Shown here piece after piece: positions 34,448 to 43,250 of a stretch of 64,000 nucleotides of DNA. The stretch comes from Oscillospiraceae bacterium. GTDB lineage: Bacteria > Bacillota > Clostridia > Oscillospirales > Ruminococcaceae. Position numbers and translations under genes: made by a program. Position 1 is the first letter of the stretch. Each line of letters starts with the position of its first letter. Under the pieces are notes generated by a model. That model was not told the origin of the DNA, did not search any database, and was given only the letters and a program-made list of their open reading frames with translations. The DNA lies in the NCBI GenBank assembly GCA_015066115.1, contig SVOZ01000006.1:37351-101350 (forward strand), in the 5' to 3' direction.

Positions 34448-35968
34448 TTAAAGCTGTTTAGCAAGCTCTTTTCTGTCAACCTTGCCGTTTGTATTAGTCG
34501 GCAGACTGCTGCAAAGAACGATCCTTCTCGGCACCATATAGTTAGGAACAAGCTTTGCAAGCTCGGATTTAATTCTGGTTATCTCGCGAAGCTTAGGGCC
34601 GTCGATCTCCTTTGTTGAAAGCACAAAGGCGGCAAGATAATCAACCTTTTCCTCTTTCATAACGGGGATAACAACTGCGCGGCTTACATTTTCAACCTTT
34701 ACCATATTGTTCTCTATATCCTCAAGCTCAATGCGGTAACCGTTAAGTTTAATTTGAAAGTCCATTCTGCCACAGAAATAGTAGAGCTTTCCGCACTGAT
34801 AGCAGGCATCGCCTGTTCTGTAGCCGCGTTTTTTAACACCTCTTGACTCGGTCTCAAAAAAGGCTTTTTGTGTAAGGTCAGGTCTACCGTAATATCCGTG
34901 GCCGACATTGTCGCTTATTATCTGTAATTCACCGGTCTCGCCCTCTTTAACAGGCTTGCCCTCGCTGTCAACAATTCGAAACTCAACCTCGGGCAAGGGC
35001 TCGCCGATAGGAATTGGCTTTTGGTCCTCGGCCATCTCTCTTGTAATAAGGCTTGCGGTTACCAGAACGGTTGCCTCGGTAGGTCCATAGGTGTTTACTA
35101 TATCTGCATTTGGAAAACGTTCATGCAAAAGGTCAACAAGCTTGTGGGTGAGGGTTTCTCCGCAGAAAAGAAAGCGCTTTAAATTGGGGAGCATTTTCTC
35201 GTTAAAGTGCTCACTCATAGCACAAAGCTCAGCAAACGACGGAGTCGAAACCCAGAAAGAAAGGTTAGAGTTCTCAAGTCCCTCATAAAGCGATGCGGGT
35301 GTTTCCATCATTGTTTTATCAATGGTGTAAAGGGTTTTTCCAAGGGAAACTCCCATATAAACCGACACGACCGAAACATCAAAGGAAAATGAGATCTGAT
35401 TTGTGATAATATCGGTGCTTGCCTCTATGTCGCACCAAGGGATAAGCTGAGAAGCAAGGTTTTCGATATTAGCGCGATTAATGGGAACTCCTTTGGGCCT
35501 GCCTGTACTTCCCGAGGTAAAGAGAATATAGCAGTTATCTTCGGGTTTGACCCAATTTGCGCTATCTATCGCGCCGCCTTTATAAGATTTAAAAATCTCA
35601 TCAATTTCATTTACGTTGAGCCTCTTTGTGCCCTCACAAACAGCAACATCCGTGTCGCGAAGGGTTACAAAAAATTCGGGCGAAACATCCGAAAGCACCA
35701 TTTCAAGCCTATCGGCAGGAAAGGTGATATCAACAGGAACATAGGCTCTGCCCGCCTTTAAGGCGCCATACATACAAGGCAGAAACTCTTCTTCCTTATG
35801 TCCATAAATTACAACAGGAGATTTGTCCTTACCATTTTTAAGAAGAAAATCGGCAAAGGCATTTGAAAACTGCTCAAGCTCTGCATAGGTCATCACCTTG
35901 TCGTGATATATAACGGCCTTTCTGTTTTCATCCTTAGCGTACTGTGCTATTTTTTCAAGAACAAACAT
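34448..35968 (-). CDS. dltA: D-alanine--D-alanyl carrier protein ligase DltA
   Basis: The 506-residue adenylate-forming enzyme has the P-loop LFTSGSTGRPKGVP (about residues 152-165), NTYGPTEATV, the YRTGD core motif and the C-terminal NGKVDRKEL lysine motif. It activates D-alanine and loads DltC. It starts 22 bases after the second transglutaminase lipoprotein, so it is probably co-transcribed with those lipoproteins rather than having its own promoter. Confidence 0.96.
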   Translation of the reverse strand: MFVLEKIAQYAKDENRKAVIYHDKVMTYAELEQFSNAFADFLLKNGKDKSPVVIYGHKEEEFLPCMYGALKAGRAYVPVDITFPADRLEMVLSDVSPEFFVTLRDTDVAVCEGTKRLNVNEIDEIFKSYKGGAIDSANWVKPEDNCYILFTSGSTGRPKGVPINRANIENLASQLIPWCDIEASTDIITNQISFSFDVSVVSVYMGVSLGKTLYTIDKTMMETPASLYEGLENSNLSFWVSTPSFAELCAMSEHFNEKMLPNLKRFLFCGETLTHKLVDLLHERFPNADIVNTYGPTEATVLVTASLITREMAEDQKPIPIGEPLPEVEFRIVDSEGKPVKEGETGELQIISDNVGHGYYGRPDLTQKAFFETESRGVKKRGYRTGDACYQCGKLYYFCGRMDFQIKLNGYRIELEDIENNMVKVENVSRAVVIPVMKEEKVDYLAAFVLSTKEIDGPKLREITRIKSELAKLVPNYMVPRRIVLCSSLPTNTNGKVDRKELAKQL

Positions 35969-35990
35969 TTTTAAAATCTCCTTAAAGCTA

Positions 35991-36791
35991 TTACTTTAAA
36001 ATCTGCTCTTTTGTGCAGGCAGGCAGGTTTTCTTTATCCCATTTATGAGTTTTTTCCATTTTAGAGTCGGGAACGCAGAAATAATCATCCATCACCTTAG
36101 CAAAATTGCCTGCAAAAAGGCCATCAACGTGATACCAGTCACCATTTACATTTACCATAAGCCAGACATGCTCGCCCCATCTTCGAGAAAGGTTTGAATA
36201 TCTTGTTCCTTTAACATAGATACATTCATACCCAAACTCCTCAAAAAAGAGCCTTGAAACAGCGGCATAATGCTCACAGGAGCCTCTGTAATACCTAAAA
36301 TAGTGCGCCGCAAGCTGGTGGGTAAGCTCTTCTGAAAAACCGGAAGACAAGTCGACATAAACTGCGCGATAGCCAAAATTAGGATAAAGCCAATTATAAA
36401 TCGCTTTTGCCTTTTCAAGCGGAGTCATATTGTCATTAGTGTGCTTTGAAATGATCTTTTTTATCTTTACGCTATTTGCCTCTTTAATTTCTTGCAGGGT
36501 TGGCTTTGGCTTGGGAGCAGGCTTTGATGTTGCAGGCGGTTTTTGTGATGAAACAATGTTTCCCTGCCCTGTCCCCGTTAAAGCCGGCGAACTTGTAAAT
36601 GTGCTTGAATTTGCGCTTGAAGTTGAGGCTTCGCTTTGTGCTTGGCTTGAAGATAAGCTGCTTTGCTCTGATGAGCTGATTTCAGAAGATGCGCCGCCAC
36701 CGGAACTTACAAATAGCTGCTCATTTTCCCTGCAGGAAACAAGCATAAGCAGGCAAAGCGCCAAAACAAATGCAAAAAACGTCCTTTTCAA
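35991..36791 (-). CDS. Transglutaminase-like lipoprotein, paralogue 1
   Basis: The signal peptide ends in lipobox LVSC (Cys20). A Ser/Thr/Pro-rich linker of about 75 residues would span the cell wall, then comes a transglutaminase-core domain with Cys in RGSCEHYAAVSR, His in GEHVWLMV and Asp in WYHVDGLF, the full catalytic triad. Such domains act as proteases, amidases or cross-linkers; substrate unknown. It is 22 bases before dltA and a paralogue of the next gene, suggesting a role at the cell wall linked with D-alanylation. Confidence 0.8.
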   Translation of the reverse strand: MKRTFFAFVLALCLLMLVSCRENEQLFVSSGGGASSEISSSEQSSLSSSQAQSEASTSSANSSTFTSSPALTGTGQGNIVSSQKPPATSKPAPKPKPTLQEIKEANSVKIKKIISKHTNDNMTPLEKAKAIYNWLYPNFGYRAVYVDLSSGFSEELTHQLAAHYFRYYRGSCEHYAAVSRLFFEEFGYECIYVKGTRYSNLSRRWGEHVWLMVNVNGDWYHVDGLFAGNFAKVMDDYFCVPDSKMEKTHKWDKENLPACTKEQILK

Positions 36792-36821
36792 TACGTCACT
36801 TCCAAAAAAATTATGTCAATC

Positions 36822-37484
36822 TCAAACTAAGAGCTGGGGCTCTGTGCAGGCAGGAAAATAGTTTTTATCCCAACGATGTGTGCTTTCGATAGCGCTGTCG
36901 GGAACGCAGAACATACTAAATAGATTTGATGTGTGGTTTCCGCCGAAAAGTCCGTCAACGTGGTAATAAGCACCCTCATAGTGCACGATAAGCCACAAAT
37001 GCTCGCCCCACTCGCCTGTGCCGCTATCGATTCTTTCACCATCGATATAGTAGGTTTCAAAGCCTAAAAGGTCAAGAAAAACCTTTTGTGCGGCGGCATA
37101 GTGCTCACAAGAGCCCTTGTAATATTTAAAATAATATTCTGCAAGCTCTGCAGTAAGCTCTCGTGTGTAGCCTTTTGACATATCGACCGTTATCGCGCGG
37201 TACTTAAAATTATGATAAAGCCACTCATAAACAGCTTTCGCTTTTTCAACATCAGTCATAGAATCGTCTGTTTGCTCATCTATGATTTTCTGGGCTTTTG
37301 CGTTTACCTCAAAAAGAATCTTTTCGGCATCTGTGCTCGACTCAGTTTGCGAGCTTGAATTTTCAGAGGATGTTGAGCCCTGCAAGGACGAAGGATCTGA
37401 CGAATTTACCTCATTTTGCTCTCCGCAAGCAGAAAAACAAACTAAAACAAGCGCCGCAAGGCACAAAACTGCCAATTTTTTCAT
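36822..37484 (-). CDS. Transglutaminase-like lipoprotein, paralogue 2
   Basis: The 220-residue lipoprotein has lipobox FSAC (Cys20), a short Ser-rich linker and a transglutaminase core with triad residues in KGSCEHYAAAQK, GEHLWLIV and YYHVDGLFGGN. It is clearly homologous to the neighbour (shared YNWLYHNF/YEWLYHNF-type helix and C-terminal HRWDKxxxPACTExQ), but the linker is shorter. The tandem duplicates diverge enough to have separate roles. The intergenic gap is 30 bases. Confidence 0.8.
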   Translation of the reverse strand: MKKLAVLCLAALVLVCFSACGEQNEVNSSDPSSLQGSTSSENSSSQTESSTDAEKILFEVNAKAQKIIDEQTDDSMTDVEKAKAVYEWLYHNFKYRAITVDMSKGYTRELTAELAEYYFKYYKGSCEHYAAAQKVFLDLLGFETYYIDGERIDSGTGEWGEHLWLIVHYEGAYYHVDGLFGGNHTSNLFSMFCVPDSAIESTHRWDKNYFPACTEPQLLV

Positions 37485-37523
37485 AATTTACCCTCCAACT
37501 TTAACAAAAAAATGTGCGGAAAG

Positions 37524-38018
37524 TTATTCCGCAACACTTATAGCATATTCAGCCACTACTCCGTCAACAAGCAGGAAATACATAGTCTGCTCATCCTTAA
37601 CGGTGTATGTCATGGTTTCGCCCTGCTGAGAAAAATCCTCTCCATACAAAGCTTTAACCTCATCGCCGCTCATTCCGACCTTGACCTTGCCATCCTGCTG
37701 AGAGATCTTATCGGAAGATACAGCTACCTCAAGAACATAGTCCTTATCCCCATCAGGATAGGTGTAAACAATAAAGCCCTTATCTGCAAAATCATAAATT
37801 TTATCAAGACCGTTATAGGCACAGCTTATAGTCTCGGAATACTCATATTCATAATCCGAAAAGGCATCAAGAACCTCTGCCATATCCATACGGCAGGAGA
37901 TTTTTTTGCCATCGATCTCTATATAAGAAAGCATTTTTCCGTTTTCACCACAACCTGAAAGCAACACTGTAAGCATAACAGCGCAGACAGCAAGCAGCGA
38001 AGAAATTGCTTTTTTCAT
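37524..38018 (-). CDS. Small lipoprotein with BamE-like domain
   Basis: The signal peptide ends in LLSGC (Cys23). The C-terminal part reads KVKVGMSGDEVKALYGEDF, like the start of BamE/SmpA-type domains, followed by predicted strands. These small alpha-beta domains mediate protein contacts. It is the first gene after a good promoter and leads the transglutaminase-dlt gene run. The exact function is unknown. Confidence 0.7.
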   Translation of the reverse strand: MKKAISSLLAVCAVMLTVLLSGCGENGKMLSYIEIDGKKISCRMDMAEVLDAFSDYEYEYSETISCAYNGLDKIYDFADKGFIVYTYPDGDKDYVLEVAVSSDKISQQDGKVKVGMSGDEVKALYGEDFSQQGETMTYTVKDEQTMYFLLVDGVVAEYAISVAE

Positions 38019-38049
38019 TACTAATTACCCCCAAGATTTATAATAAGAT

Positions 38050-38078
38050 ATTATACCATATTTTTTAAGGCAAATCAA
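38050..38078 (-). promoter_or_regulatory. Promoter for the lipoprotein-transglutaminase-dlt operon
   Basis: Minus strand: TTGATT, 17-base spacer, TATAAT, 32 bases before the lipoprotein start. No other terminator or clear promoter is visible down to rex. Confidence 0.7.
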
Positions 38079-38093
38079 CACAAAAACAACATT

Positions 38094-38741
38094 TTACTTA
38101 AATATCTCGCCGTTTTCGGCAAAAACTTCACATCTTAGTAAAGCTGCTCCTTCAACAGACACATTTTGCTGCTCTGAAAAAACGCTCAAAAGCAGCTGAG
38201 GGTTAAGTGTGTTAACATTTCCCGAGGCTAAAACAAGCTCTGCGCAAAGGTTTTCTCCCTCACAAAAGGTTTTATAATCATAAACAAAAGCTTTGATATT
38301 TACAAGCTTTTCGCCTGCCTTGCCTTTTTTAACGGCCATAATCTCATTCTGCTCTAAAAAGGCATCAAACTGCGCTTTTTTGTCTGACAAGTTAATTAGC
38401 TTTACAGCATATTTTGAGGAAACAATGCGATTTGCTTTCATCACAGGCTCACAAATTTCAGTTACCTCTATTCCCTTGGGCAAAACGCTGTTAAGCCTGT
38501 CCTTTACCTCGCTAAAAGATATGTCGTCTATAAGGCGCATATCAACGCTTTCACAATCGCTTTCTATTCCGAGCGAAAGCGGCAGAGCAAAGGTCATATA
38601 AAGATGCGGATGAAAGCCTTCGGTGTACCACATTGTGATACCGCTTCTTCTGACTGCTCTTTGAAAAAGCCTTGTCATATCAAGGTGAGAGATGTACTTT
38701 GCCCTATCGCGTTTTTTAAAGAAAATTCTAATGTTTTGCAC
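38094..38741 (-). CDS. TIGR03936/DUF2344 radical-SAM-linked protein
   Basis: The 215-residue protein starts at GTG 38741 (after GGAGG) with MQNIRIFFKKRDRAKYISHL and contains YTEGFHPHLYMTFALPLSLG, the family signature. DUF2344 proteins are encoded next to, or fused with, the B12-type radical SAM protein found immediately upstream, overlapping it by 14 bases. Role unknown; in many Clostridia the pair precedes rng and ribosomal protein genes, which are not here. Confidence 0.85.
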   Translation of the reverse strand: MQNIRIFFKKRDRAKYISHLDMTRLFQRAVRRSGITMWYTEGFHPHLYMTFALPLSLGIESDCESVDMRLIDDISFSEVKDRLNSVLPKGIEVTEICEPVMKANRIVSSKYAVKLINLSDKKAQFDAFLEQNEIMAVKKGKAGEKLVNIKAFVYDYKTFCEGENLCAELVLASGNVNTLNPQLLLSVFSEQQNVSVEGAALLRCEVFAENGEIFK

Positions 38742-40578
38742 TGCACTGACCTCCCTCAAACTTATTTGCACCGCAGGCAGCGCAGGAGTTACGGCAATTT
38801 TCTGTTGTCTGAGCGTTATAAGCTTTTTTACACTCTCTTTCAAGGAAAGCCTTTGTAACGCCAAAGTCTATGTGATCCCAAGGCAAAATTTCATCAAATG
38901 GGCGCTTTCTGCCTTGATAAAAGGCCATATCAAGTGAGCAGGAATCAAATGCCGCCTGCCATTTTTCAAAATCAAAGCCTTCGCTCCAGCTATCGAAAAT
39001 CGAGCCATTTTTATAAGCTTTAAATATAGCCTCTCCGATTTTTCTATCGCCTCTTGCGAAAACTCCTTCAAGGATACTTGTATTGCTTGCGTGATAATTT
39101 AAAGTAATTTTCTTGCTTCTTCCAACGCCCTTTAAAACATCGTGTTTATGTATAACAGTTTCAAGAGAGTCCTGTGCCTCCCACTGAAACGGAGTGTGCG
39201 GCTTGGGAACAAAGGTTGCAACGCTTACGGTTACTGTAACACCCTTGCCTTTTGGCTTATTTTCAAGATCGTAAAAGAGATTTACAACGCTTTGGGCGGT
39301 GTAGATTATTCCTTTGATGTCCTGTTCAGTCTCGGTCGGAAGTCCTATCATAAAGTAGAGCTTAATACCCGTATAACCGCCTTCAAAGGCGATACGGCAG
39401 GTGTTGTGAAGTTCATCAAGGGTTACATTTTTATTTATAACATCGCGAAGCCTTTGGGTTCCTGCCTCGGGGGCAAAGGTAAGGCCGCTTTTTCTTATTC
39501 CGCTTATTCCGTCAAGAACCTCTTTTGAGAAGTTGTCCACCCTGAGTGAAGGCAGAGAAAGGCTGATCTTTTCTTTATCCGACCATTTTGTAAGCTCAGA
39601 AAGCATTTTTTCTATCTCGGTGTGGTCACTTGTCGAAAGCGAGCAGAGAGAGATTTCATCGTAGCCTGTATTTGCGCAAAGCTCTTTTGCCTGAGTGCAG
39701 AGGGTCTCAACGCTTTTTTCTCTGAAAGGTCTGTAAATAAAGCCTGCCTGACAGAAACGGCAGCCTCTAATACATCCGCGAAGCACCTCTAAAACCGCTC
39801 TATCGTGCACGGTTTCAATAAAAGGCACAACAAATCTATCAGGATATTCAGTTTTGTCAAAGTCCTTTACTACCCTTTTGGTAATGCGATTAGGAACGTC
39901 GGGGCGATTAGGAGTTATGGCTTTAACTGTGTTATCCTCGTTATAGCTGACATCATAAAAAGACGGCACATAGATACCCTCTATTTTAGCGGCATCTGCA
40001 AGAAAAGCCTCTTTATCGCTTCCTTTTTTCTTGTGCTCTGCATAAAGGTCACAAAGTTCAACTATTACATCCTCGCCGTCACCAAGCATAAAGAGATCAA
40101 AAAAATCAGCAATAGGCTCGGGATTGCAGGCGCAGGGACCGCCGCCGACAACAAGGTTTTTTAGCTCTTTTCTATCGCGCGAATAAAGCGGAATGCCTGC
40201 CATTTCAAGCATATAGAGAACGTTTGTATAGCAAAGCTCATACTGAAGCGTAAACCCGATAATATCAAAATCACTAACAGGGTCAAGGCTTTCTAATGCA
40301 TAAAGAGGAATATTTTCTTTTTGCATTTCCTCCTTCATATCAAACCAAGGTGCGAAAACCCTCTCGCACCAGATGTTTTCCCTTGAATTTAAAATATTAT
40401 AAAGGATTTTAATGCCGAGATGCGACATTCCTATCTCATATGTATCGGGAAAGCAGAATGCAAAACGCACATCAACCTTATCGCGATCCTTTACAACGCT
40501 GTTAAGCTCGCCGCCGATATATCTGGCGGGTTTTTGCACCCTTATTATAACCTTTTCGATCTTTTCTTTAAGATTCAT
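38728..40578 (-). CDS. B12-binding radical SAM protein, TIGR03960 type
   Basis: The roughly 616-residue protein has an N-terminal cobalamin-binding-like domain (FCFPDTYEIGMSHLGIKILY) and a radical SAM core with CxxxCxxC in RGCIRGCRFCQAGF (about residue 265). The C-terminal tail is Cys-rich (CRNSCAACGANKFEGGQC), suggesting an extra metal site. Substrate unknown. The chosen ATG 40578 gives the family start NLKEKIEKVI; GTG 40596 is in frame upstream. Operon with DUF2344. Confidence 0.88.
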   Translation of the reverse strand: MNLKEKIEKVIIRVQKPARYIGGELNSVVKDRDKVDVRFAFCFPDTYEIGMSHLGIKILYNILNSRENIWCERVFAPWFDMKEEMQKENIPLYALESLDPVSDFDIIGFTLQYELCYTNVLYMLEMAGIPLYSRDRKELKNLVVGGGPCACNPEPIADFFDLFMLGDGEDVIVELCDLYAEHKKKGSDKEAFLADAAKIEGIYVPSFYDVSYNEDNTVKAITPNRPDVPNRITKRVVKDFDKTEYPDRFVVPFIETVHDRAVLEVLRGCIRGCRFCQAGFIYRPFREKSVETLCTQAKELCANTGYDEISLCSLSTSDHTEIEKMLSELTKWSDKEKISLSLPSLRVDNFSKEVLDGISGIRKSGLTFAPEAGTQRLRDVINKNVTLDELHNTCRIAFEGGYTGIKLYFMIGLPTETEQDIKGIIYTAQSVVNLFYDLENKPKGKGVTVTVSVATFVPKPHTPFQWEAQDSLETVIHKHDVLKGVGRSKKITLNYHASNTSILEGVFARGDRKIGEAIFKAYKNGSIFDSWSEGFDFEKWQAAFDSCSLDMAFYQGRKRPFDEILPWDHIDFGVTKAFLERECKKAYNAQTTENCRNSCAACGANKFEGGQCSAKH

Positions 40579-40613
40579 TTTTTCACAACCTATCACTGCG
40601 CATTATTAATTTA

Positions 40614-40642
40614 ATTATATCACAGATGATTTAGTAATTCAA
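40614..40642 (-). promoter_or_regulatory. Promoter for the radical SAM-DUF2344 pair
   Basis: Minus strand: TTGAAT, 17-base spacer, TATAAT. The -35 overlaps the stop region of the M50 gene. Confidence 0.65.
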
Positions 40643-41236
40643 CTTTTTTTGGCGCACAATTACTAAAGAAGCGAGGTAAATTGAGGTAATTAAAAGACTT
40701 ATATTATAGCCGCTGTAAAAAAGGACAAAAGTCCCCAGAATAAAAAGCAAAAATGCTGAAAAAAGCGACACGACATCCGATATTTTCTCTGCCTTTTGCG
40801 CTTCAAACTTTATGCACAAAAGCTCATTTAAAATTCTGCCGCCATCAAGTGTTCCTGCAGGGAGCAGATTAAAAGCGCCTGTAATTAGATGAATTATTGC
40901 GGCGTTTTTTAAAGAAAGAGCCCAAAACGCCGCAAAAAGCAAAAAGTTTACAACACAGCCTGCCGATAAAACGGCTATTTTTGGCTTTGGCGCAACAATT
41001 GAAAGCGGCGTATTTAAGACCATTTTAATTCCAAACGGCATAAACTCAAGTTTTTTTACTCCGCATTTAAAAATTTCCGCAGCAACAACGTGGCCTAATT
41101 CGTGAATGATCGCGGCAGAAATTGCAAGCAAGACAAAACCGCTTTTGTCGTAAAAAGAAAAAAGGGCCAGCATAACTATAAGCAAAAAGCTTATTTTTAT
41201 TCTGACCCCGAACAAATTAAAACTCAATATTTTCAA
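40631..41236 (-). CDS. Site-2 protease family M50 metalloprotease (SpoIVFB-like)
   Basis: The 201-residue polytopic protein has the zinc motif HELGHVVAAEIF (HExxH, about residue 46) and the second motif NLLPAGTLDGGRIL carrying the third ligand Asp. The size and pairing with an upstream M23 membrane protein match SpoIVFB, which activates pro-sigma-K during sporulation. No CBS domain is present. It overlaps the M23 gene by 20 bases, so the two are translationally coupled. Confidence 0.85.
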   Translation of the reverse strand: MKILSFNLFGVRIKISFLLIVMLALFSFYDKSGFVLLAISAAIIHELGHVVAAEIFKCGVKKLEFMPFGIKMVLNTPLSIVAPKPKIAVLSAGCVVNFLLFAAFWALSLKNAAIIHLITGAFNLLPAGTLDGGRILNELLCIKFEAQKAEKISDVVSLFSAFLLFILGTFVLFYSGYNISLLITSIYLASLVIVRQKKLNY

Positions 41237-42077
41237 GCCCTTTTAAAACATAGGCAGGATCGACACATTTCCCGTCTATGCGAATTTCAAAATGCAGGTG
41301 AGGTCCGGTTGAGTAGCCTGTACTGCCCATATAAGCGATCACCTCGCCCTGACGCATATTCATCTGCTCCTTAACCTTTACGCTGTCGCAATGGCCATAA
41401 AAGGTGAAAAGTGTATCTGAGTGCTTCATAATAACATAGTTTCCGTAGGCTTGTGACTGCCCAACTTCATAAACGCTGCCGCCAAAGGCTGTTGTTATAG
41501 GAGTGCCAAGCTTATTTGCTATATCAAGGCCTGTGTGAAAGCCCTCTGTTTTAAAAATAGGATGAACGCGCCAACCAAAATCAGAGGTAACTGTACCATT
41601 TGTGGGTGCGGATATCTTTGAGGTTAAAATGTACGCCTGCTCGGTTACTGTTTCAGGAAGTTTTTTTACATCATCACCGCCCGCTCCCTCAGGCATAGCA
41701 ACGCCGGAAGAGGTTTCCTTTTGCGGTATCTGCGACGAAGATGAAACCGCTTTTTTTGCATCAGAAAACATAAACTCGCCGATTTTTGAAAAAAACGCTT
41801 TAATGTCGCTGAAGGTTACATCCTGCTCAGTAACTGCGGCAGCATAGCCTGCCTTGATGGATGAATACGCCTTGGGTGCCAGCGTGCGAAGCATAAGGCA
41901 GGAAAGCACTATAACTGCAAAGACTACTGTATTTATAAAGACAAGGCGCAGACAACCCTCACCGCGCGGGATATTATTTTCCTTATTTTCACTTTGGGTA
42001 AAATTCGGCTGATGCGACACATCATTATCGTCCGGCAGATTATTTAAAAACTCTTCCTTGAAAACATAACCGTTCAT
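41217..42077 (-). CDS. M23 peptidase membrane protein (SpoIVFA/SpoIIQ-like)
   Basis: The 286-residue protein has an N-terminal cytosolic stretch, one TM helix (about residues 44-66) and an external LytM domain. The zinc ligands look intact: His and Asp in FHTGLDIA and the final HLHFEIR, plus YGHC. SpoIVFA of Bacillus is a degenerate member, so this one may retain endopeptidase activity. The location directly upstream of and overlapping the M50 gene supports an IVFA-IVFB-type pair. Confidence 0.85.
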   Translation of the reverse strand: MNGYVFKEEFLNNLPDDNDVSHQPNFTQSENKENNIPRGEGCLRLVFINTVVFAVIVLSCLMLRTLAPKAYSSIKAGYAAAVTEQDVTFSDIKAFFSKIGEFMFSDAKKAVSSSSQIPQKETSSGVAMPEGAGGDDVKKLPETVTEQAYILTSKISAPTNGTVTSDFGWRVHPIFKTEGFHTGLDIANKLGTPITTAFGGSVYEVGQSQAYGNYVIMKHSDTLFTFYGHCDSVKVKEQMNMRQGEVIAYMGSTGYSTGPHLHFEIRIDGKCVDPAYVLKGLENIEF

Positions 42078-42092
42078 TTTACTACCTCCGTT

Positions 42093-42371
42093 TTAAAAAA
42101 AGCGCCTTTTTCTTTTAGGTGTATTTATTTTGCATCCGCAAGCCTTTTTAACAAGAATGGTGTCCTCACCGATAAGCTCAATGTCTTCCCACTTAATAAT
42201 TATGTCGTCTTCCCTGCCAAACAGGCCAAAAAACCTAAGTCTTCCAAATATTACAAGTGAACAAATTTTCTGGTCGCACTGGTCAAATTCGGCATCGCAA
42301 ACCCTGCCAAGACATTGCCCATCCTCAAGACTAATTACATCCTTTTCCATCAGCTCGGTTATTCTTGTCAC
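42093..42371 (-). CDS. YlmC/YmxH family sporulation protein (PRC-barrel)
   Basis: The 92-residue protein begins TRITELMEKDVISLEDGQ and contains GRVCDAEFD and DIIIKWEDIELIGEDTILV, the YlmC/YmxH signatures; the fold is a PRC-barrel. Members are conserved in spore formers with poorly known function. The start is GTG 42371 after AAAGGGGT. It heads the operon with the M23 and M50 genes. Confidence 0.88.
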   Translation of the reverse strand: MTRITELMEKDVISLEDGQCLGRVCDAEFDQCDQKICSLVIFGRLRFFGLFGREDDIIIKWEDIELIGEDTILVKKACGCKINTPKRKRRFF

Positions 42372-42454
42372 TTTTGCCGCACCCCTTTCTTTAATTCATA
42401 TTCAAAAAAGCGGTGCGTTATTCTTTTTAGGTAAAACAATAATTTGATAATATG

Positions 42455-42483
42455 TTGAAATTTTTGTTTTTTTGTGATATATT
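42455..42483 (+). promoter_or_regulatory. Promoter for the B12-type riboswitch transcript
   Basis: TTGAAA, 17-base spacer, TATATT, just before the structured leader. Confidence 0.6.
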
Positions 42484-42499
42484 TATTTTACACAATTGA

Positions 42500-42690
42500 G
42501 TAAATGTGACTCGGCATTCTTTAAGGATGCAATCGGGCGCGCTCTTTAAGGATGTGTTCGGGGATAAGGAAAGCGCGGTTAGAATCCGCCGCAACAGCCA
42601 TTACCGTATCTCAGAGGTTTCTACCTGCTGTCAAGTCGGAATGCTTATCGTTTCACATATAGTAAACTGCTTCTGGGCAATGAGGGGCAC
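42500..42690 (+). ncRNA. Cobalamin-type riboswitch (variant)
   Basis: The core GGTTAGAATCCGCCGC followed by AACAGCCATTACCGT resembles the cobalamin riboswitch GGTxxxAATCC...CAGCC...ACTGT core. GCATTC at about 42515 can pair with GAATGC at about 42639 to close the element. The B12 box at the 3-prime end (AGTCGGAATGC) is divergent, so this would be a variant class. Downstream genes encode a transcobalamin-like lipoprotein and an ECF S component. A terminator hairpin follows. No credible gene was seen here. Confidence 0.65.
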
Positions 42691-42734
42691 GGCTTATTTA
42701 AGTTATGTTTTTTGGCATGACTTTTGTTTGTTGT

Positions 42735-42772
42735 CTCCTCCGCCTTTTTGGCGTGGGGAGCATTTTATTTTT
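42735..42772 (+). terminator. Riboswitch expression-platform terminator
   Basis: CTCCTCCGCC and GGCGTGGGGAG arms with a TTTTT loop are followed by a T-rich stretch, before the lipoprotein ribosome site. Confidence 0.65.
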
Positions 42773-42809
42773 ACGCGACTGGGTAAATAATTTTAAGGAG
42801 AGGTTTTAT

Positions 42810-43250
42810 ATGAAAGCCCAAAAAACAATCAAAATTTTTAATATCCTTATGCTGTCTGCGCTTATTGTTTCAATGCTTTTCACAGCAGGATGCAACAAGC
42901 AGACTAGCTCGGACGAGCTTTGGAAAACCGCCCTTTACACAGAAGACAAAACCTTTGGTGAAGGGGCAAAAACAGCCTATGTTGAGGTAAAAGCAGGTGA
43001 CAAGTCGATTACCTTTACACTCAAAACAGACAAGGAAAACCTTGCAGATGCGCTTTTAGAACATAAACTTATTGAGGGTGACGACAGCCAGTTTGGTCTT
43101 TATATCAAAAAGGTCAACGGCATACTTGCTGACTATGACATAAATCAATCTTATTGGAGTCTTTGCAAAGATGGCGAGGCGCTTTTAAGCGGCGCAAGCG
43201 ACACAAAAATAAGTGACGGGGAGCATTATGAGCTTGTCTACACAAAATAA
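42810..43250 (+). CDS. DUF4430 (transcobalamin C-terminal-like) lipoprotein
   Basis: The 146-residue protein has lipobox TAGC (Cys28) and a mature part with the DUF4430 pattern: LADALLEHKLIEGDDSQFGL, KKVNGILADYDINQSYWSLC and a GEHYELVYTK end. DUF4430 resembles the beta domain of intrinsic factor and transcobalamin and occurs in surface lipoproteins. It is probably anchored outside the membrane and may capture cobamides for the ECF S component encoded next, whose start overlaps it by 23 bases. ATG 42810 follows AAGGAGAGG. Confidence 0.85.
   Translation: MKAQKTIKIFNILMLSALIVSMLFTAGCNKQTSSDELWKTALYTEDKTFGEGAKTAYVEVKAGDKSITFTLKTDKENLADALLEHKLIEGDDSQFGLYIKKVNGILADYDINQSYWSLCKDGEALLSGASDTKISDGEHYELVYTK

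Noticed and set aside
42506..42790. 94-codon frame in the riboswitch region
   Set aside because: The region is explained by the B12-type leader and terminator; the frame lacks a ribosome site and has no recognisable family.
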